A stretch of 60,767 bases of DNA from an uncultured Bacteroidales bacterium (GTDB lineage Bacteria; Bacteroidota; Bacteroidia; Bacteroidales; UBA932). The DNA lies in NCBI GenBank assembly GCA_947168525.1, contig CAMVMG010000012.1, positions 1-60,767 on the forward strand, written 5' to 3'. Positions within the stretch are counted from its first letter, which is position 1. The number at the start of each line of letters is the position of its first letter. Made by a program: the position numbers and the translations under genes. The notes beneath the pieces were generated by a model. The model did no database searches, had not been told where the DNA came from, and saw only the letters and a list, made by a program, of their open reading frames with translations. Below, one piece after another: positions 16,681 to 24,307 of the stretch.

Positions 16681-16995
16681 ATGATCGGCAAATACCCCGT
16701 CATAACCCTCTGTGGCAGCACCCGTTTCAAGGAGCAGTTCCTGGAAGCGCAGAAGCGGCTGACTCTCGCGGGCAACATCGTCATCAGCGTCGGCCTGTTC
16801 GGCCACAGCGGCGACGACGAAGTCTGGACCGAAGGCACCAAGGAAATGCTGGACGACATGCACAAACGCAAAATCGACATGGCCGACGGCATCTACGTGA
16901 TTAACGTTGGCGGATATATCGGCCAGAGTACCCGCAGCGAAATCGAATACGCCCGCAGCCAGGGCAAGAGAGTTGAATACTTAGAGGAAGCATAG
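16681..16995 (+). CDS. Nucleoside 2-deoxyribosyltransferase-like protein
   Basis: A 104-residue protein with the fold marks of the nucleoside deoxyribosyltransferase superfamily: ITLCGSTRF at the N-terminus (nucleotide-binding strand and loop), GLFGHSGDDE in the middle, and ADGIYVINVGGYIGQSTRSE, which has the usual late Gly-Tyr-Ile-Gly-x-Ser/Thr-x-x-Glu, where Glu is the likely nucleophile. Members move or hydrolyse deoxyribose or ribose on nucleotides; related TIR-like domains break down NAD in phage defence. It sits between the SBD-like gene and the WYL regulator with 3-bp gaps, so co-expression is near certain. Substrate is unknown. Confidence 0.65.
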   Translation: MIGKYPVITLCGSTRFKEQFLEAQKRLTLAGNIVISVGLFGHSGDDEVWTEGTKEMLDDMHKRKIDMADGIYVINVGGYIGQSTRSEIEYARSQGKRVEYLEEA

Positions 16996-16998
16996 CCT

Positions 16999-17901
16999 AT
17001 GGACACCCCAAAAATCTCCAAACTCCTCCGCCTGATGAAGCTCCTCACCGGGAACGTGAGCCGCACCATCGACCAGCTGGCTAAGGAACTGGGCATCACG
17101 CCCAGGACGGTGTACCGCTACATCGACACCATCCGCGAGGCGGGCTTCGTGGTGAACAAGCTCTACGGCAATGTGTACGCTATGGGCAAAGTGGCTCGGG
17201 GCCTCACCGACTTCAAGAAGCTCATCTACTTCACCGATGAGGAGGCCTACCTGGCAGCGAAGATGATCGAGGGCATCGACAACAACAATGCCCTGAAACG
17301 GGATCTGCAGCGGAAACTGGCCAGCGTCTATGACTGCACCAGCATCGCCAATTACATCTACAATCCGGCGAATGCGGCCAACATCGAGGCACTGAACGAG
17401 GCCATCAAGTACAAGAAGCAGGTGGTGCTGAAGGGGTATGCATCGGCCCATAGCGACGAGACGCGCGACCGCGTGGTGGAGCCGTTCTCCTTTACGGCGA
17501 ATATGATTGATGTGTGGGCGTACGATGTGGAGAAGGCGGATTGCCGGGTGTTCAAGGTTTCTCGCGTGGGCGCCGTGGAGGTGCTTGAGGAGGGCTGGGC
17601 GTTTGAGGGTTTGCACGAGGTGCTTCGGCCGGATGTGTTCCGGATGACGGGGCCGCTCTCGATGCGGGTTGTGCTGGAGCTGAATACGCGGGCGAAGGGG
17701 CTGCTGGTGGAGGAATATCCGCTGGCGGAGAGAGATTTGCATCGCGAGGATGGGAAGTGGATTCTGCGGACGACGGTGCAGGCGCTGGAGGGGGTTGGAC
17801 GGTTTGTGATTGGCCTGGCCGCGGATGTGAAGGTGGTGGAGGGGAAGAAGCTACAGGAGTATGTGAGGAAGTACGATAAAAAGTGGATGCAGAAGATATA
17901 G
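16999..17901 (+). CDS. WYL-domain transcriptional regulator
   Basis: A 300-residue regulator. An N-terminal winged helix (LAKELGITPRTVYRYIDTIREAGFVV, about residues 23-50) is followed by a linker and a WYL domain (about residues 135-215: IKYKKQVVLKGY, VVEPFSF, VWAYDVE, FKVSRVGAVEV) and a C-terminal extension. WYL proteins sense nucleic acids or nucleotides and often control anti-phage loci (the BrxR and CapW regulators are known examples). As the last gene of the five-gene run, 3 bp after the deoxyribosyltransferase-like gene, it probably regulates the module. Codon use is host-like. Operators cannot be identified by eye. Confidence 0.8.
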   Translation: MDTPKISKLLRLMKLLTGNVSRTIDQLAKELGITPRTVYRYIDTIREAGFVVNKLYGNVYAMGKVARGLTDFKKLIYFTDEEAYLAAKMIEGIDNNNALKRDLQRKLASVYDCTSIANYIYNPANAANIEALNEAIKYKKQVVLKGYASAHSDETRDRVVEPFSFTANMIDVWAYDVEKADCRVFKVSRVGAVEVLEEGWAFEGLHEVLRPDVFRMTGPLSMRVVLELNTRAKGLLVEEYPLAERDLHREDGKWILRTTVQALEGVGRFVIGLAADVKVVEGKKLQEYVRKYDKKWMQKI

Positions 17902-17903
17902 AA

Positions 17904-17924
17904 ATCCCCGGACGGGCCGGGGAT
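17904..17924 (+). terminator. Hairpin after the WYL gene
   Basis: ATCCCCGG (17904-17911) and CCGGGGAT (17917-17924) form a perfect 8-bp stem right after the stop. No T-run follows. It lies between convergent genes and may serve both. Confidence 0.5.
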
Positions 17925-17955
17925 GAGGAACTAACTACGCCACCCAGGGGTTTTG

Positions 17956-18360
17956 CTATTCGGTCTCTTTCCTGTCCTGCAGCTCCCGGGCAATGGCGAT
18001 GGAACGGTTCATCTTGTCTATGAACCACTGTTTCTCCGGCAGGACGGTGAGGTACTGGGCCACTTTAATGTTCTGCTCGTCCAGCATCAGAAGTTCGATG
18101 TGTTCAGTGTTTCCTTCGCTGCATAGCAGAAGGCCGATGGGCTCTTCTTCTCCAGGCTGCATCTCGTACTTCTTGAGGTACTTGAGGTAGAGTTCCATTT
18201 GACCTTTATACTCTGGCTTGAATTTGCCCAGCTTAAGGTCGATGGCCAGTAGCCGGCGAAGGCGGCGATGGTAGAAGAGCAGATCCAGCTTGTAGTCAAT
18301 GGAATCTACCGGAATCTTCTTCTGTCGCTCCAGGAAGGCGAAGTCCTGACCAAGTTCCAT
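17956..18360 (-). CDS. DUF1016 C-terminal nuclease half (split gene)
   Basis: A 134-residue ORF matching the C-terminal PD-(D/E)xK nuclease domain of DUF1016 (YhcG-like) proteins: LERQKKIPVD, YKLDLLFYHRRLRRLLAIDLKLGKF, YKGQMELYLKYL, PIGLLLC. The usual family motif is IELKLG; here it is IDLKLG, a conservative change at a catalytic acid. It is in the same frame as the upstream half (18367-19020), separated by TAA at 18367-18369 and two sense codons. Its ATG is an internal Met of the normal protein, so independent translation is possible but uncertain. Confidence 0.75.
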   Translation of the reverse strand: MELGQDFAFLERQKKIPVDSIDYKLDLLFYHRRLRRLLAIDLKLGKFKPEYKGQMELYLKYLKKYEMQPGEEEPIGLLLCSEGNTEHIELLMLDEQNIKVAQYLTVLPEKQWFIDKMNRSIAIARELQDRKETE

Positions 18361-18366
18361 AATGAA

Positions 18367-19020
18367 TTATTCCAGTTGCTCCACTACGGCGTCTTCGAGC
18401 TCTTCTTCTGAGAATCCGCGATTAAGGCCCAGGAAATCAACCACATAGCTGCTCTTTAGGATAACATCGGGGGTGATGTCTCCATCGGCAACAGTGGTGA
18501 GCACTTTTACCTGCTCGTCTTCCGGCTTGGCGGCTATGAGCGAGCGCTCGTAGACCATTTTGTCTTCCTGGTCACGCAGCTGCCGGACGCTCCAGTGATA
18601 GAGGATAGACATCTGCTGATAGAAAAGGCGTTTGGTGGGATCGGAGATAGTTATCAATTTGACAAAGTGACTCCACGTCAATTGATGCGACAGTGTCGCA
18701 GCAATCTGCTCGTCCGGATATTCACGAGCCACCTTAACCATGCGGATAATGGCTGTGCGTGTATAGCCTTTCCCATACCTCTCTGTTAATTGATGCGACA
18801 GTGTCGCAACTATCTTGGCACCATACTTTTCCTCACCGATGGCATCAAGCTCTCCAGCGATATATTTGCCTATTTTCCAATAGGTCATGGAGACTTCGCT
18901 GTTGAGGTAAACGGCAATGGTGCGCTTGGATTGCTCAATGATGCTGCCCACGCCATCGGTTATGCGGGTGCTTATCTGCTGCAGTTCACTGGGAGTGATA
19001 TCTTTGATGAGGTCGTTCAT
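18367..19020 (-). CDS. DUF1016 N-terminal half (gene split by an in-frame stop)
   Basis: A 217-residue ORF matching the N-terminal winged-helix-like domain of DUF1016/YhcG proteins (VYLNSEVSMTYWKIGKYI, LSHQLTWSHFVKLITI, FLGLNRGFSEEELEDAVVEQLE). Family members are single chains of about 350 residues in which this end joins a nuclease domain through a motif like LEKFILELG. Here the frame reads LE-stop-FIMELG, so one substitution (AAA to TAA) explains the break. The family occurs near hsdS genes and in defence islands; a DNA-repair or restriction role is proposed, not settled. It has its own consensus promoter and reads toward the WYL gene. Confidence 0.8.
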   Translation of the reverse strand: MNDLIKDITPSELQQISTRITDGVGSIIEQSKRTIAVYLNSEVSMTYWKIGKYIAGELDAIGEEKYGAKIVATLSHQLTERYGKGYTRTAIIRMVKVAREYPDEQIAATLSHQLTWSHFVKLITISDPTKRLFYQQMSILYHWSVRQLRDQEDKMVYERSLIAAKPEDEQVKVLTTVADGDITPDVILKSSYVVDFLGLNRGFSEEELEDAVVEQLE

Positions 19021-19040
19021 GACTGTTCTGTATTAGGTTT

Positions 19041-19048
19041 CAAATTTA
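19041..19048 (-). promoter_or_regulatory. Promoter -7 box for the DUF1016 gene
   Basis: The minus strand reads TAAATTTG, a full match to TAnnTTTG, 20 bp upstream of the ATG at 19020. The rest of the 19021-19292 gap holds no gene I can support. Confidence 0.6.
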
Positions 19049-19292
19049 CGGATTTATCGGCAGATTCTAAAAATCTTTGCAAGGTTATCGGCCTACTTCT
19101 TCTCTTCTTCCCAAGACGCAGCGATTATTGCCATGGCGTCGGACTTGGTGCGGGTGGCGATGTCAAACCTCAAATCCTTGCTTCTGAGTTTTTTATTTCT
19201 TACCTTTAACAAATCTCTCTGGACTGTAAAAATGGCCTGTGAAAATAGCAAACGAAATGGCGTTTGGTTAAGTTCGCCTCTCATCAGATTCT

Positions 19293-20477
19293 TTGACCCG
19301 CATTATCTTTCATATCGACGTTAATAGCGCCTTCGTCAGTTGGCTGGGGGCCAGGCTGGTGCGCGAGGGTAAGCCGGACATCCGGCTTGTTCCGTCCGTA
19401 GTGTCCGGTGACCCTAATGACCGGCGAAGCATTGTAACGGCCGCCTCCATCCCTGCCAAGAAGCTGGGCATCCGCGTTCCGGAGCCGGTCTCTATGGCGC
19501 TTCGGAAGTGCCCAGACCTTGTTATTATGCGAGGGGACTGGGAGTGGTACAAGCAGTGCTCGGAGGGTTTCATCGCCATTTGCAGGAGTTATTCACCTGT
19601 CCTTCAGCAGTTCTCCATCGATGAGTGTTTCATCGACATGAGTTTTCGCTGTACGCCGGAGAATGCCGTGACGGTGGCTACTCGGCTGAAGGACCAGATT
19701 AAACATACGCTGGGCTTTACGGTGAATGTGGGCATCGGCTCCAATAAACTCCTGGCCAAGATGGCTTCGGACTTTGAGAAGCCGGACAAGGTGCATACGC
19801 TGTGGGCCGATGAAGTGCCTGCCAAGATGTGGCCGCTGCCCGTGCGTGACCTTCTGTGGGTGGGTAAGAAGACGGAGGAGCGCTTGACGGCCTATGGCAT
19901 CAAGACCATCGGCCAGCTGGCGGCTATCGGAATGGGCTCACTCACGCGGCTCGTCGGCCAAAAATTCGCCGCGCAGCTGCACGAGAATGCCAATGGGCGG
20001 GACGATTCACCGGTGGAGACGGAGGTTCCCGAGGCCAAGAGCTACAGCGCCGAACGGACGTTCCCGAAGGATTTGGTAGACCCGAAGGATATTGACCGGG
20101 CCCTGTTCAATGTGGCCTGCATTGTAGCGCATCGTATCCGTAGAGATGACTTCCGGGCATCTTGTGTATCCATATTTGTCAAGTATAAAGACTTCACGGT
20201 GGCGCAGAAACAGACTACTTTGGAGCAGCCTTCTGCCGTTACGGCCGTTATCCTGCATGCGGCCCGAAAGATGCTTCCGGAGATTTGGGACGGCGTTACG
20301 CCCATCCGGCAGGTAGGCATGGGAGTTTCGCGTCTGACGCACGAATCGGCCGTGCAGATGTCCCTGTTCGAGGACCCTAAGATGGAATACTACCGGGAAT
20401 GGGACCGGCAGTTTGACGAGGACCGTGCGCGGTATGAGGATGCCAGGATGCCGTCGAATTCGAATTCTGATGGTTGA
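19293..20477 (+). CDS. dinB: DNA polymerase IV / UmuC-like Y-family translesion polymerase
   Basis: A 394-residue Y-family polymerase. MTRIIFHIDVNSAF carries the first catalytic Asp (Asp9) and SIDECFID (about residues 107-114) the Asp-Glu pair for metal binding; thumb helix-hairpin-helix motifs (VGKKTEERL, near residue 190) and a little-finger domain follow, and the tail QMSLFED is a beta-clamp-binding site. It copies past damaged bases with low fidelity. The start must be TTG at 19293, because an in-frame TAA lies at 19269-19271 and no ATG or GTG comes between, and the next residues match the family N-terminus. It stands alone, convergent with the flavoprotein gene 1 bp downstream. Confidence 0.9.
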   Translation: MTRIIFHIDVNSAFVSWLGARLVREGKPDIRLVPSVVSGDPNDRRSIVTAASIPAKKLGIRVPEPVSMALRKCPDLVIMRGDWEWYKQCSEGFIAICRSYSPVLQQFSIDECFIDMSFRCTPENAVTVATRLKDQIKHTLGFTVNVGIGSNKLLAKMASDFEKPDKVHTLWADEVPAKMWPLPVRDLLWVGKKTEERLTAYGIKTIGQLAAIGMGSLTRLVGQKFAAQLHENANGRDDSPVETEVPEAKSYSAERTFPKDLVDPKDIDRALFNVACIVAHRIRRDDFRASCVSIFVKYKDFTVAQKQTTLEQPSAVTAVILHAARKMLPEIWDGVTPIRQVGMGVSRLTHESAVQMSLFEDPKMEYYREWDRQFDEDRARYEDARMPSNSNSDG

Positions 20478-20478
20478 G

Positions 20479-22206
20479 TTACCGGGCAATAACCGTGGCG
20501 GCTGCATGCTGCCCGGCGATTCTGCCGTTTACTGTAATATCGGCGACACCGTTACCGCCCAGGCGATTGGCCCCGTGAATACCGCCGGTGACTTCTCCGG
20601 CGGCAAAGAGGCCGGGAACCGGCGTGTTGTCGGATCGAAGCACGTGCATATCGGTATCGACCCGGATACCGCCCATGGTATGATGAATGGCGGGTTTTAC
20701 ACGGACCGCATAGTACGGCGGCGTATCCAGTGCGAAGGGCATCTCTGCGCGGGAGAAATCCTCGTCGGCGCCGGCTTTTTGGAAGGCGGCATAGCGGGAC
20801 AGGGTGGCCGCGAAAGGGACTGGCGGCAGGCCGATGCTGGCAGCGAGTGAAGCGGCATCGGCCCCCTCTGTCAGCAAATGCTGGTTGGCATAGGTTTCAA
20901 TGGAAGTGAGCGAACGCCGTACCGCATTGTCAAACACCAGGAATGCCTCTCCCTTCTCCTGCGAAAGGATGGCGGCCGATACCACATCGCGTGTGTCCAT
21001 CTCGTTCACAAAGCGCTTTCCGGCGTGGTTTACCAGAATGGCGCCGTTTCCGCGGACGGCTTCGGTAATCAGGATGTGATTCTCTGCCTCGGCCGTTGGG
21101 TGGATCTGGATATACTCCATTTGAATGGTGCTGCCGTCAATGTCGGCCAGCCAGGAAAAGGCATCTCCAGTGGCTCCGGGATGATTCAGGGAGGCAAAGC
21201 TGGCAAGAGACGGCTGATAATGCGTGACCATCTCCAGATTGGCACCAAAACCGCCTGTCGCAATCACTACCGCTTTCGCATGCAGGTTGTACGTGCTGCC
21301 ATCGGCGTTCTCCACTTTCACGCCCGTCACCGTTCCTTTGTCACTCAGGAGTCCCACTACCTTATTGGAGGTCCGGATGTCGACAGAGGACTTATTGGCT
21401 GCATCCCAGAGCACTTTCATCAGGTGTGGGCCTATAGCGGCTCCCCCTTTGGGCCGATGCGTCCGTTTTACGCTGCTGCCACCCATCAGCCCCACATCGC
21501 TGAGGTCTGCGCCTAGCGAGGACAGCCAGGAAATGGTAGCCGCCGCATGATCCACGAGGCTTCGAACCAGCGAGGGAATATTCTTCTGTTTCCCGCCACG
21601 CATGGTGTCTTCGTAATAGAGGTCCGGGGTGTCCTGGATGCCAGCCTTCTTCTGAGCGTCGGTGCCGGCCGCATTGATGCCGCCTGTAGAATAATTGGTG
21701 TTACCGCCCAAAATCCCCTGCTTTTCAAGAACCACGATGCGAAGGTTCCCGTGAGAGGCGGCTTCCACGGCAGCCGACAACCCGGCTCCGCCAGCGCCTA
21801 CCACTGCAATGTCACAGGTTCCGTCCTTGTAGATGAGTTTCCCGGTATCGGCCTCTCCCATGGCCGCACGGATAGCCATATTCACCGCATCAATTACGCC
21901 GTTACTGGTGAGAGTGGCACCTGAAATGGCATCCACATCACGATGGAGGAGTGCCTGCTTCTGCAGGGCCCGTGCTACCATCTTGTTGATGGCCTCCTGC
22001 GCAAAGGACGACTCCGACTGGCTCACCACCACGATATCGGTAATCTTTTGCTGCTTAACGCTTATCCTTACCAGGATGGTGCCGCTCCGGCCTTCACCGT
22101 TACCCATCCATATGCCGTCTTGCATCACAGGAGCGTCCGGCAGCATCCCTTCTCTGGAGCATGCACAGAGGAGGCAAAGCAAAAATGCAAATAGAAAACG
22201 TTTCAT
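20479..22206 (-). CDS. Lipoprotein FAD-dependent reductase with FMN-binding domain (fumarate/urocanate reductase-like)
   Basis: A 575-residue protein with a lipoprotein signal (CLLCACSREG, Cys16). An FMN-binding domain (about residues 25-115) has DAISGATLTS, the ApbE-type flavin attachment motif in which a Thr carries covalent FMN. Then comes the FAD-binding flavoprotein domain (VVGAGGAGLSAAVEAAS near residue 135), catalytic blocks IHPTAE, GKRFVNEMDTRD and HHTMGGIRVDTD, and AAGEVTGGIHGANRLGGNG for FAD. This plan matches soluble fumarate and urocanate reductases that use a periplasmic or membrane electron donor for anaerobic respiration; the acceptor cannot be named. No heme motif is present. 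It is monocistronic with a perfect promoter (22247-22277). Confidence 0.85.
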   Translation of the reverse strand: MKRFLFAFLLCLLCACSREGMLPDAPVMQDGIWMGNGEGRSGTILVRISVKQQKITDIVVVSQSESSFAQEAINKMVARALQKQALLHRDVDAISGATLTSNGVIDAVNMAIRAAMGEADTGKLIYKDGTCDIAVVGAGGAGLSAAVEAASHGNLRIVVLEKQGILGGNTNYSTGGINAAGTDAQKKAGIQDTPDLYYEDTMRGGKQKNIPSLVRSLVDHAAATISWLSSLGADLSDVGLMGGSSVKRTHRPKGGAAIGPHLMKVLWDAANKSSVDIRTSNKVVGLLSDKGTVTGVKVENADGSTYNLHAKAVVIATGGFGANLEMVTHYQPSLASFASLNHPGATGDAFSWLADIDGSTIQMEYIQIHPTAEAENHILITEAVRGNGAILVNHAGKRFVNEMDTRDVVSAAILSQEKGEAFLVFDNAVRRSLTSIETYANQHLLTEGADAASLAASIGLPPVPFAATLSRYAAFQKAGADEDFSRAEMPFALDTPPYYAVRVKPAIHHTMGGIRVDTDMHVLRSDNTPVPGLFAAGEVTGGIHGANRLGGNGVADITVNGRIAGQHAAATVIAR

Positions 22207-22246
22207 CTTTACTATTGTCTAGTTAAAGATTCACTCAATTTGTATG

Positions 22247-22277
22247 CAAATGTAAGCATAATCGGGCTCCGGTCAAA
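22247..22277 (-). promoter_or_regulatory. Promoter for the FAD/FMN reductase gene
   Basis: Minus-strand TTTG (plus 22274-22277), a 19-bp gap and TACATTTG (plus 22247-22254) match the phylum consensus, 40 bp before the ATG. Confidence 0.75.
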
Positions 22278-22327
22278 ATCAGGGCCGGCGTTTCTGCCGA
22301 AAACTCTTAAATGTCAAATCGCCGTTG

Positions 22328-22335
22328 TATCTTTG
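22328..22335 (+). promoter_or_regulatory. -7 box upstream of a small ORF
   Basis: TATCTTTG is a full match to the -7 consensus. Predicted transcription would begin within a few bases of the ATG at 22343. The -33 element is weak. Confidence 0.4.
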
Positions 22336-22342
22336 CAGTGAA

Positions 22343-22480
22343 ATGCCTTCAAATATCGACCAAATTCTCGCGTTCAACCGCGGGTATGTAGCCTTGAAGG
22401 GCCGTGGCCCACACTACCTGCGGCGCCTGTCACATGAGCTTCGGCCCTTTACAGATTCAGATATTTTTTCATATCTTTGA
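22343..22480 (+). CDS. Possible 45-residue ORF or decayed gene start
   Basis: An ATG-initiated frame of 45 residues begins MPSNIDQILAFNRGYVALKG and ends at TGA 22478-22480, overlapping the next promoter. The segment ILAFNRGYVALKG vaguely recalls the N-terminus of beta-carbonic anhydrases (N-x-x-F/Y-V); nothing catalytic follows, so a truncated remnant is as likely as a real small protein. The promoter placement would give an almost leaderless message. It accounts for about half of the 22207-22504 gap. Confidence 0.3.
   Translation: MPSNIDQILAFNRGYVALKGRGPHYLRRLSHELRPFTDSDIFSYL
22472..22479 (+). promoter_or_regulatory. Promoter -7 box for the nitroreductase gene
   Basis: TATCTTTG lies 25 bp before the ATG at 22505, with TTTA at about the -33 distance. 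It overlaps the stop of the small ORF. Confidence 0.6.
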
Positions 22481-22504
22481 AGGCAAACCAATATCCCCAT
22501 CGTT

Positions 22505-23122
22505 ATGAGAAAATATCTGATCATTCTTTTTGCCGCCGCAGCCGTCCTGTCCTGCCAGGATACCACGCAGCGGCCTGCGGCCGTTTCGTTCGACGACGTC
22601 GTCGCTTCGCGTCGGAGTATCCGTGACTATGACGCGTCCAAAACCACCATCAGCGAGGCGGATGTCCGCGCCATCATCGCCGCCGCCCAGGAGGCCCCTT
22701 CCTGGGCCAACTCCCAGCCCAGCCGCTACTATGTGGCCCTTTCCAGGGAAAAGGCCGATGCCGTCCGTGAGGTAATCGGCGAGTGGAACAAGAAAAACAC
22801 GGAAGGCGCACCGGTCTTCATCGTCTCTACGTTTGTCAGGGGGAAGTCCGGTTTCGGCCGCGACGGCGAACCCGCCAACGAGGTGGGCGACGGCTGGGGC
22901 GCCTATGACAACGGCCTCAGCGATGCACACCTGATCCTGAAAGCCCGCGCCATGGGTTTCGACACCCTGATCATGGGTGGACGGGATGCCGATGCGCTTC
23001 GTTCCATCTTTGACATCCCGGAAGAAGAAGCCATCATGGCCGTCATCTCTCTGGGCTACCGCGCCAGCAACCCGCAGCGCCCTGCCCGGAAGCCGCAGGA
23101 AGAGATCCTGAAGTTCTTCTGA
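22505..23122 (+). CDS. Nitroreductase-family lipoprotein
   Basis: A 205-residue protein with lipobox AVLSC (Cys17), so it is probably membrane-attached outside the cytoplasm, unusual for this normally cytosolic family. The FMN-binding nitroreductase start ASRRSIRDYD is at about residues 34-43, APSWANSQPSRYYVAL follows near residue 63, and the C-terminal MGGRDADALRSIFDIPEEEAIMAVISLGY closes the fold. Members use NAD(P)H and FMN to reduce nitro compounds, quinones or other electrophiles. Two promoters lie upstream. The gene is followed by the triple hairpin repeat. Confidence 0.85.
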   Translation: MRKYLIILFAAAAVLSCQDTTQRPAAVSFDDVVASRRSIRDYDASKTTISEADVRAIIAAAQEAPSWANSQPSRYYVALSREKADAVREVIGEWNKKNTEGAPVFIVSTFVRGKSGFGRDGEPANEVGDGWGAYDNGLSDAHLILKARAMGFDTLIMGGRDADALRSIFDIPEEEAIMAVISLGYRASNPQRPARKPQEEILKFF

Positions 23123-23142
23123 TTTCCTTGACGCTGTAGGGT

Positions 23143-23254
23143 TAGGGTGCACATTTCGGTGCACCCTACGGGGGTGTATGCTGGTTAGGGTGCACATTTC
23201 GGTGCACCCTACGGGGATGTATGCTGGCTAGGGTGCACATTCAGGTGCACCCTA
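23143..23254. repeat. Three tandem 43-bp repeats, each forming a perfect hairpin
   Basis: TAGGGTGCAC and GTGCACCCTA form a 10-bp palindromic stem with a 6-nt loop at 23143-23168, 23186-23211 and 23229-23254. The loop is ATTTCG in the first two and ATTCAG in the third. The 17-bp spacers (CGGGGGTGTATGCTGGT and a near copy) are also conserved, giving a 43-bp period. A weaker TGGGCTGGA repeat continues to about 23290. The array lies between a nitroreductase and the convergent EamA gene. Confidence 0.9.
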
Positions 23255-23309
23255 CGGGCTTGGGCTGGATTTATCAGGTGTGGGCTGGAATCCTCAGGCC
23301 GGGGACGCC

Positions 23310-24215
23310 TCAGGCCTGCACTTTGCGCGTGGCTTTTCTCGCCCGGTAGGTCTGGATAAGGACGGAAATGACAATCAGGGAGATACCCAGCCAGAAGGAG
23401 AGGTTGACTTCCCGGTGTTCATGAAAAAGAATCGCTGCGAAGACAATGCTGTAAACGGGCTTCAGGTTGTAGGCCAGATTCACGGTAGAGGCCGACTGGC
23501 GTGTAAGTGCCTTTAACTGGAACAGGAAGGGGAGTACTGTAAAAACCGACCCCAGCAGGAACAGCCACAGGTAGTCTGATTGAACCGGAACGAGAGGCTC
23601 CGAAGGAAGGAGCTGTGCGAGTAGCGGCATGCAGATGGTGAGAAAAACCACCCCGCCGAGGAGTTCATAGAGTAGAATGGTGTCGCTTTCCTCGCCCGTA
23701 TCCTTGGCCACTTTGGTGTTCATGAGGGAGAAAACGGAATAGAGGGTAGCGCTGAGAATGCCTAATGAGATGCCCAGCCGGAACCGGGCTTCCAGGATAA
23801 AGATGAGCAGGACACCGGCGATGGAGATGAAACTGATGAGGACTTCTATCCAGGAAAGGCGTTTCTGGTTGAAGAGCGGGTCGAACAGCGTGGTAAAGAA
23901 GCAGGAAGTGACGACACAAGCCACGCCGATAGAGACGTTGGACTCTTGGATGCTGGCAAAGAAGGCTGCCCAGTGAAGGGCGAGGATGCCCCCGCATCCA
24001 ACGAGGGCCAGGAAGTTTTCCTGGCTGATTTTGTGCAGCCGGTGCATCAGTGCCATGACCAGCAAGAGAACGACCACGCTCACGATCATCCTGTACCAGA
24101 CCAGCGGCAGTCCGCCAAGGGAGATTAGCCGACCAAATATCCCTGTCCAGCCGGACAGGAAAACAGCCAGATGAAGTAGGATGAGGGTGCTGGTATTCTT
24201 TTTCGGATTGCCCAT
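23310..24215 (-). CDS. EamA/DMT-family transporter
   Basis: A 301-residue inner-membrane protein with about ten hydrophobic segments in two EamA halves (WTGIFGRLISLGGLPLVWYRM at the start; NLAYNLKPVYSIVFAAILFHE in the second). These transporters export or import small metabolites; the substrate is unknown. The ATG at 24215 is chosen over a TTG at 24248 because the -7 box at 24246-24253 overlaps that upstream codon. It is convergent with the nitroreductase gene across the tandem hairpins. Confidence 0.85.
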   Translation of the reverse strand: MGNPKKNTSTLILLHLAVFLSGWTGIFGRLISLGGLPLVWYRMIVSVVVLLLVMALMHRLHKISQENFLALVGCGGILALHWAAFFASIQESNVSIGVACVVTSCFFTTLFDPLFNQKRLSWIEVLISFISIAGVLLIFILEARFRLGISLGILSATLYSVFSLMNTKVAKDTGEESDTILLYELLGGVVFLTICMPLLAQLLPSEPLVPVQSDYLWLFLLGSVFTVLPFLFQLKALTRQSASTVNLAYNLKPVYSIVFAAILFHEHREVNLSFWLGISLIVISVLIQTYRARKATRKVQA

Positions 24216-24245
24216 ACACAGCAGCTTTTTCAGTTCGTTATGGGA

Positions 24246-24253
24246 CAAATATA
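24246..24253 (-). promoter_or_regulatory. Promoter -7 box for the EamA gene
   Basis: The minus strand reads TATATTTG, 30 bp before the chosen ATG. The -33 position reads TTTC rather than TTTG. Confidence 0.55.
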
Positions 24254-24307
24254 ATCATTTTCTTTAAAAATGCGAAAAAACTGAAAAATAGAATGCAGGA
24301 TGGCCAT

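Noticed and set aside
19093..19284. 63-codon minus-strand ORF upstream of the DUF1016 gene
   Set aside because: No recognisable motif, it would overlap the DUF1016 promoter side, and its start lies against the dinB start; not supported as a gene.
23143..23254. Tandem hairpins considered as a CRISPR array
   Set aside because: Spacers are nearly identical rather than unique, there are only three units and no cas genes.
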